Source: Betaproteobacteria bacterium
GTDB lineage: Bacteria; Pseudomonadota; Gammaproteobacteria; Burkholderiales; Methylophilaceae
Assembly (NCBI GenBank): GCA_022599515.1
Contig: JAHZMC010000039.1
Span: 1 to 33,748 of the forward strand
DNA: 33,748 bases
Direction of reading: 5' to 3'
A program made the translations under genes and the position numbers. Position 1 is the stretch's first letter. Each line of letters opens with the position of its first letter. Below, piece by piece: positions 31,502 through 33,748 of this stretch. The notes beneath the pieces are model-generated. The model was not told the DNA's origin and searched no databases. It saw nothing but the letters and a program-made list of their open reading frames with translations.

Positions 31502-32755
31502 ATGCTACAAACCAATATGCCAAAAATAGCTTTATTTTTATGTGTTTTGTTGATGACAGCCGCTTGTTCAAAACAAGCTGTTAAACCAACGCCATTACCA
31601 ACAGATAAGCCGCCTGTTGAAAAACCTGTTACGGAAAAGCCGACCACTGAGAAGCCATCGACTGATAAACCAATAACAATCACGCCGCCAACAGAGACTC
31701 AACCATACACAACGCTAAAACCCGCTAATTGGCAGGATTTAGATGGTTTATTACAAGATGATGTAGTCGCCGCATGGCCAACATGGTTACAAAGTTGTAC
31801 GCGCTTGGTTAAAAAAGCACAGTGGAAAACAGCCTGTGATGCCGCGCAAACGATGAAGCAACCGAATAATGTGGCGATTCTTGACTATCTATCTAATTAT
31901 TTTGATGTGTATCGCGCACATAACGAAGATGGCACGACCAGCGGCACGATTACGGGTTACTACCAACCGTTATTAAACGGCAGTAAAACACAATCAAAAC
32001 AATATCCATACCCGCTATACAAAGAGCCAAAAGATTTAATTACCGTTGAGTTGGCCGACCTATATCCTGAATTGAAATACAAACGTATCAGAGGCAAGCT
32101 AGAAGGTAAAAAATTAGTGCCGTATCGTACACGAGCAGAAATAGATGCCAATCCATCACCATTAGCAGGTAATGAATTATTTTGGATTGATGACATGATT
32201 GATGTGTTCTTTTTGCAGATTCAAGGCTCTGGCGTGGTGCAATTAGAAAATGGCGAACAAGTGCAAGTTGGCTATGCCAATCAAAATGGCTATCCGTATA
32301 AATCGATTGGTAAATTGCTAGTCGAGCAAGGCGAACTCACCTTAGATAAAGCCTCTATGCAAGGCATTAAAAATTGGGCGACGAACAATCCAGATAAGTT
32401 ACCCGCTTTACTCAATAGTAATCCTAGCTATGTGTTTTTTAGAGAGCTACCAGCAGGTTTGCCAGGCCCATTAGGCGCTTTAAGTGTGCCGATTACCGCA
32501 GAACGCAGTGTGGCGATTGATCCAAAATTTATTCCACTAGGTACACCTATTTTCTTATCCACTACTGAGCCTAACAGCAGTAAACCACTCAAGCGTTTAA
32601 TGTTAGCGCAAGATACGGGTGGCGCGATTCGTGGCGGTGTGAGAGCTGATTTCTTTTGGGGAGCAGGCGATGCGGCAGGTGCTAGGGCTGGATCGATGAA
32701 GCAGGATGGGGAGATTTGGGTGTTGTTGCCTAAGGGGTTTGTGGTTGGGGAGTAG
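31502..32755 (+). CDS. mltA: Membrane-bound lytic murein transglycosylase A (MltA)
   Basis: 417 aa. The N-terminal lipoprotein signal (IALFLCVLLMTAACSKQ, lipobox with Cys about position 21) is followed by a Pro/Thr/Lys-rich tether (residues 30-65, with TEKP/TDKP repeats) and the MltA barrel (TGYYQPLLNGS, FFLQIQGSGVVQLENGEQ). The C-terminal 3D domain gives the family its name (LAQDTGGAIRGGVRADFFWG). MltA cleaves peptidoglycan glycan strands to 1,6-anhydro products at the outer membrane. It follows apaG by 3 bases, a common proteobacterial pairing. A later ATG (MPKIALF) is possible as a start. Confidence 0.94.
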   Translation: MLQTNMPKIALFLCVLLMTAACSKQAVKPTPLPTDKPPVEKPVTEKPTTEKPSTDKPITITPPTETQPYTTLKPANWQDLDGLLQDDVVAAWPTWLQSCTRLVKKAQWKTACDAAQTMKQPNNVAILDYLSNYFDVYRAHNEDGTTSGTITGYYQPLLNGSKTQSKQYPYPLYKEPKDLITVELADLYPELKYKRIRGKLEGKKLVPYRTRAEIDANPSPLAGNELFWIDDMIDVFFLQIQGSGVVQLENGEQVQVGYANQNGYPYKSIGKLLVEQGELTLDKASMQGIKNWATNNPDKLPALLNSNPSYVFFRELPAGLPGPLGALSVPITAERSVAIDPKFIPLGTPIFLSTTEPNSSKPLKRLMLAQDTGGAIRGGVRADFFWGAGDAAGARAGSMKQDGEIWVLLPKGFVVGE

Positions 32756-32840
32756 GTTTAAAAGAGCTCTTACTCATAGTTGTAGAGCTAAATCGGTGTA
32801 TATTTAACGTTATGTGGGAGCTTTGATAAGGTGAAAGTAT

Positions 32841-33332
32841 ATGGAAAAGCCTTTTTGGTTTAGGTTAATTGAGCAGTGGGTACTGACAAGGTGAGGTGAA
32901 TACGGAATAACTTTTCCTTTTCTGATGGGAGCTGTTTCAATTGAGTCTGGCAAAACTCCAAATAGAGAACTCATTGAGAACGTTTTTAGAAGTATTATCG
33001 AAAATCCCTTTACCGGATATTACTGTGAGGTAAGATGGTGTGGAAATATAGGTGAACCAGTCACTTCAGTTAGAAAACTTTCGGAGATACATAAAGTTTC
33101 AATTAAATCGCTCTTTAAAGCACAAAATAGAGATGTAGCGACATTGGCTTTTACAACTGATTTAATGAGCATGTTTAATCTCAACTGTACAAATGAAAGT
33201 GAATGTTTAGATAAGCTTACGTCATATACAGAAAATCATGTTTTAGTGGGCAGTTACTCTAAAAACCAAGGTCAATTCACTCCCTTTACGGAGGACGATC
33301 TCGAGTTTATTACTTCGGTGAAGGCACAATAA
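32841..33332 (+). pseudogene. Hypothetical ORF interrupted by an in-frame TGA
   Basis: I do not recognise the protein. An ATG at 32841, with AAGG about 9 bases upstream, opens MEKPFWFRLIEQWVLTR, followed by TGA (32892-32894). The same frame continues GEYGITFPFLMGAVSIESGK and runs on to the stop at 33330-33332. Without the TGA it would be 163 aa. The downstream 135 residues (from ATG 32925) include CEVRWCGNIGEP and FTEDDLEFITSVKAQ and could still be made if that ATG is used, but it has no good ribosome site. One-base origin such as CGA to TGA is likely. The gene lies between mltA and a repeat-rich region. Confidence 0.55.
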
Positions 33333-33369
33333 ATCACATAACAATCGGCTCCACGCAGACGCCCAAACC

Positions 33370-33620
33370 GGATTTTGTGGAAATTTAGCCCGCGTAGGGT
33401 GGGCAGATTCTGCCCACGCGTTGTTTAGTAAGGCATTGCGGCATAGTTTTCATTATCATTCTCAATGAGTCGGGGGTAGCCCGACAGCTAGTCACTTTCT
33501 TTTGCTTGTGCCAAAGAAAGTAACCATACCCGCAAGGGGCATCCCCAATCTCGCTAAGTGCTAAAGCACTAAGTCGATTGAGAAAGAAATACACACCCTG
33601 CTATCAAGCCCTACGGGTTC
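33370..33620. repeat. Dispersed intergenic repeat, long copy with several hairpins
   Basis: A series of hairpins with no gene: GTGGGCA-GATTC-TGCCCAC (33399-33417), GTCGGG-GGTAG-CCCGAC (33469-33485), an imperfect hairpin at about 33491-33525 (GTCACTTTC against GAAAGTAAC), and CTAAGTGC-TAAA-GCACTAAG (33554-33573). The last part matches the short copy at 3768-3826. Minus-strand translation gives NRLSALALSEIGDAPCG and the AQKKVTS-like tail seen in many spurious betaproteobacterial ORFs. The remaining bases to 33748 (GGGTTCCTTGCGTTGCTCAA and onward) hold no gene that I can see and may be more of the same element. Confidence 0.65.
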
Positions 33621-33748
33621 CTTGCGTTGCTCAACAAAATAAGCGGCTGCGGAACTCGCCCTAACAAGCCACACAAACCGTGACTTGTCGCGGTGCTCAA
33701 ACAGGTCCCCGCCTTCATCTTATTTTGTCTGCGCTACTCAGCTTGATA

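Noticed and set aside
22517..33332. TGA recoding (selenocysteine or Trp) to explain the in-frame TGAs in two genes
   Set aside because: TGA is a normal stop for egtB, egtD, nirB, alkB and the DUF2147 gene here. No SECIS-like hairpin directly follows either TGA, and one of the two genes also has a frameshift, so decay is simpler.
33385..33594. 69-aa ORF (NRLSALALSEIG...)
   Set aside because: It lies wholly in the hairpin-rich repeat, a type often misannotated as hypothetical protein. No start signal was seen.
1..33748. CRISPR array, prophage or restriction/defence island
   Set aside because: No regularly spaced repeats, no phage structural or integrase genes, and no recognisable defence proteins were found.

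Overview
The window looks like a chromosomal segment of an AT-leaning betaproteobacterium, most likely a Methylophilaceae methylotroph (Methylotenera/Methylophilus-like). This is an inference from gene content and family resemblance: an assimilatory nitrate cluster with NasT, a decarboxylating 6-phosphogluconate dehydrogenase, ApaG-MltA, and DUF3820, DUF389 and DUF2147 proteins. No rRNA or phylogenetic computation was possible.

Layout. 1-140: end of an IS3-family insertion sequence. 205-3586: minus-strand operon egtB-egtD-patB-like, translationally coupled by two TTGA overlaps, probably making ergothioneine or a related sulfur-histidine compound. 3590-6000: a dispersed hairpin repeat, a terminator, several tiny acidic protein genes, a DUF2147 protein and a tRNA-Val/tRNA-Asp pair. 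6001-8908: DUF3820 protein, a CPA2-type antiporter and a DUF389 membrane protein. 9044-10582: a consensus sigma-54 promoter driving a secreted trypsin-like protease and a small membrane-anchored protein. 10633-20092: the nitrate assimilation region on the minus strand (nasT, exported nitrate-binding protein, outer-membrane porin, nirB, nirD, nasA). 20126-28677: mixed housekeeping and hypothetical genes (TonB-like protein, DUF1993, cupin, a broken methyltransferase, MFS exporter, AlkB, TsaC/Sua5, a zinc ribbon, a second protease paralogue, a dienelactone hydrolase). 28756-30339: gnd with its terminator. 30376-33332: a 55-aa protein, a decayed thiG tail, apaG, mltA, and a hypothetical ORF cut by an in-frame TGA. 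33370-33748: a dense dispersed repeat.

The best-supported regulatory system is in the nitrate cluster. Near-identical sigma-54 elements precede nasT and nirB, and GCAC-N7-GTGC (NtrC-type) sites lie about 85-125 bp upstream of each predicted start. Between nasT and the binding-protein gene is an RNA leader with two A1/G4 hexaloop hairpins, the second overlapping the 5' arm of a strong intrinsic terminator. That is the layout expected for NasT (ANTAR) antitermination. Nitrogen limitation would then set initiation through NtrC/sigma-54, and nitrate would set elongation through NasT. The binding protein has a Tat signal, and no ABC permease, ATPase or NarK-type transporter is present, so the uptake step and the sensing partner of NasT are open questions.

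Three genes appear decayed (methyltransferase, thiG, terminal hypothetical ORF). Three tiny paralogues with an xIYxxLxExN N-terminus form a small-protein family that I do not recognise.
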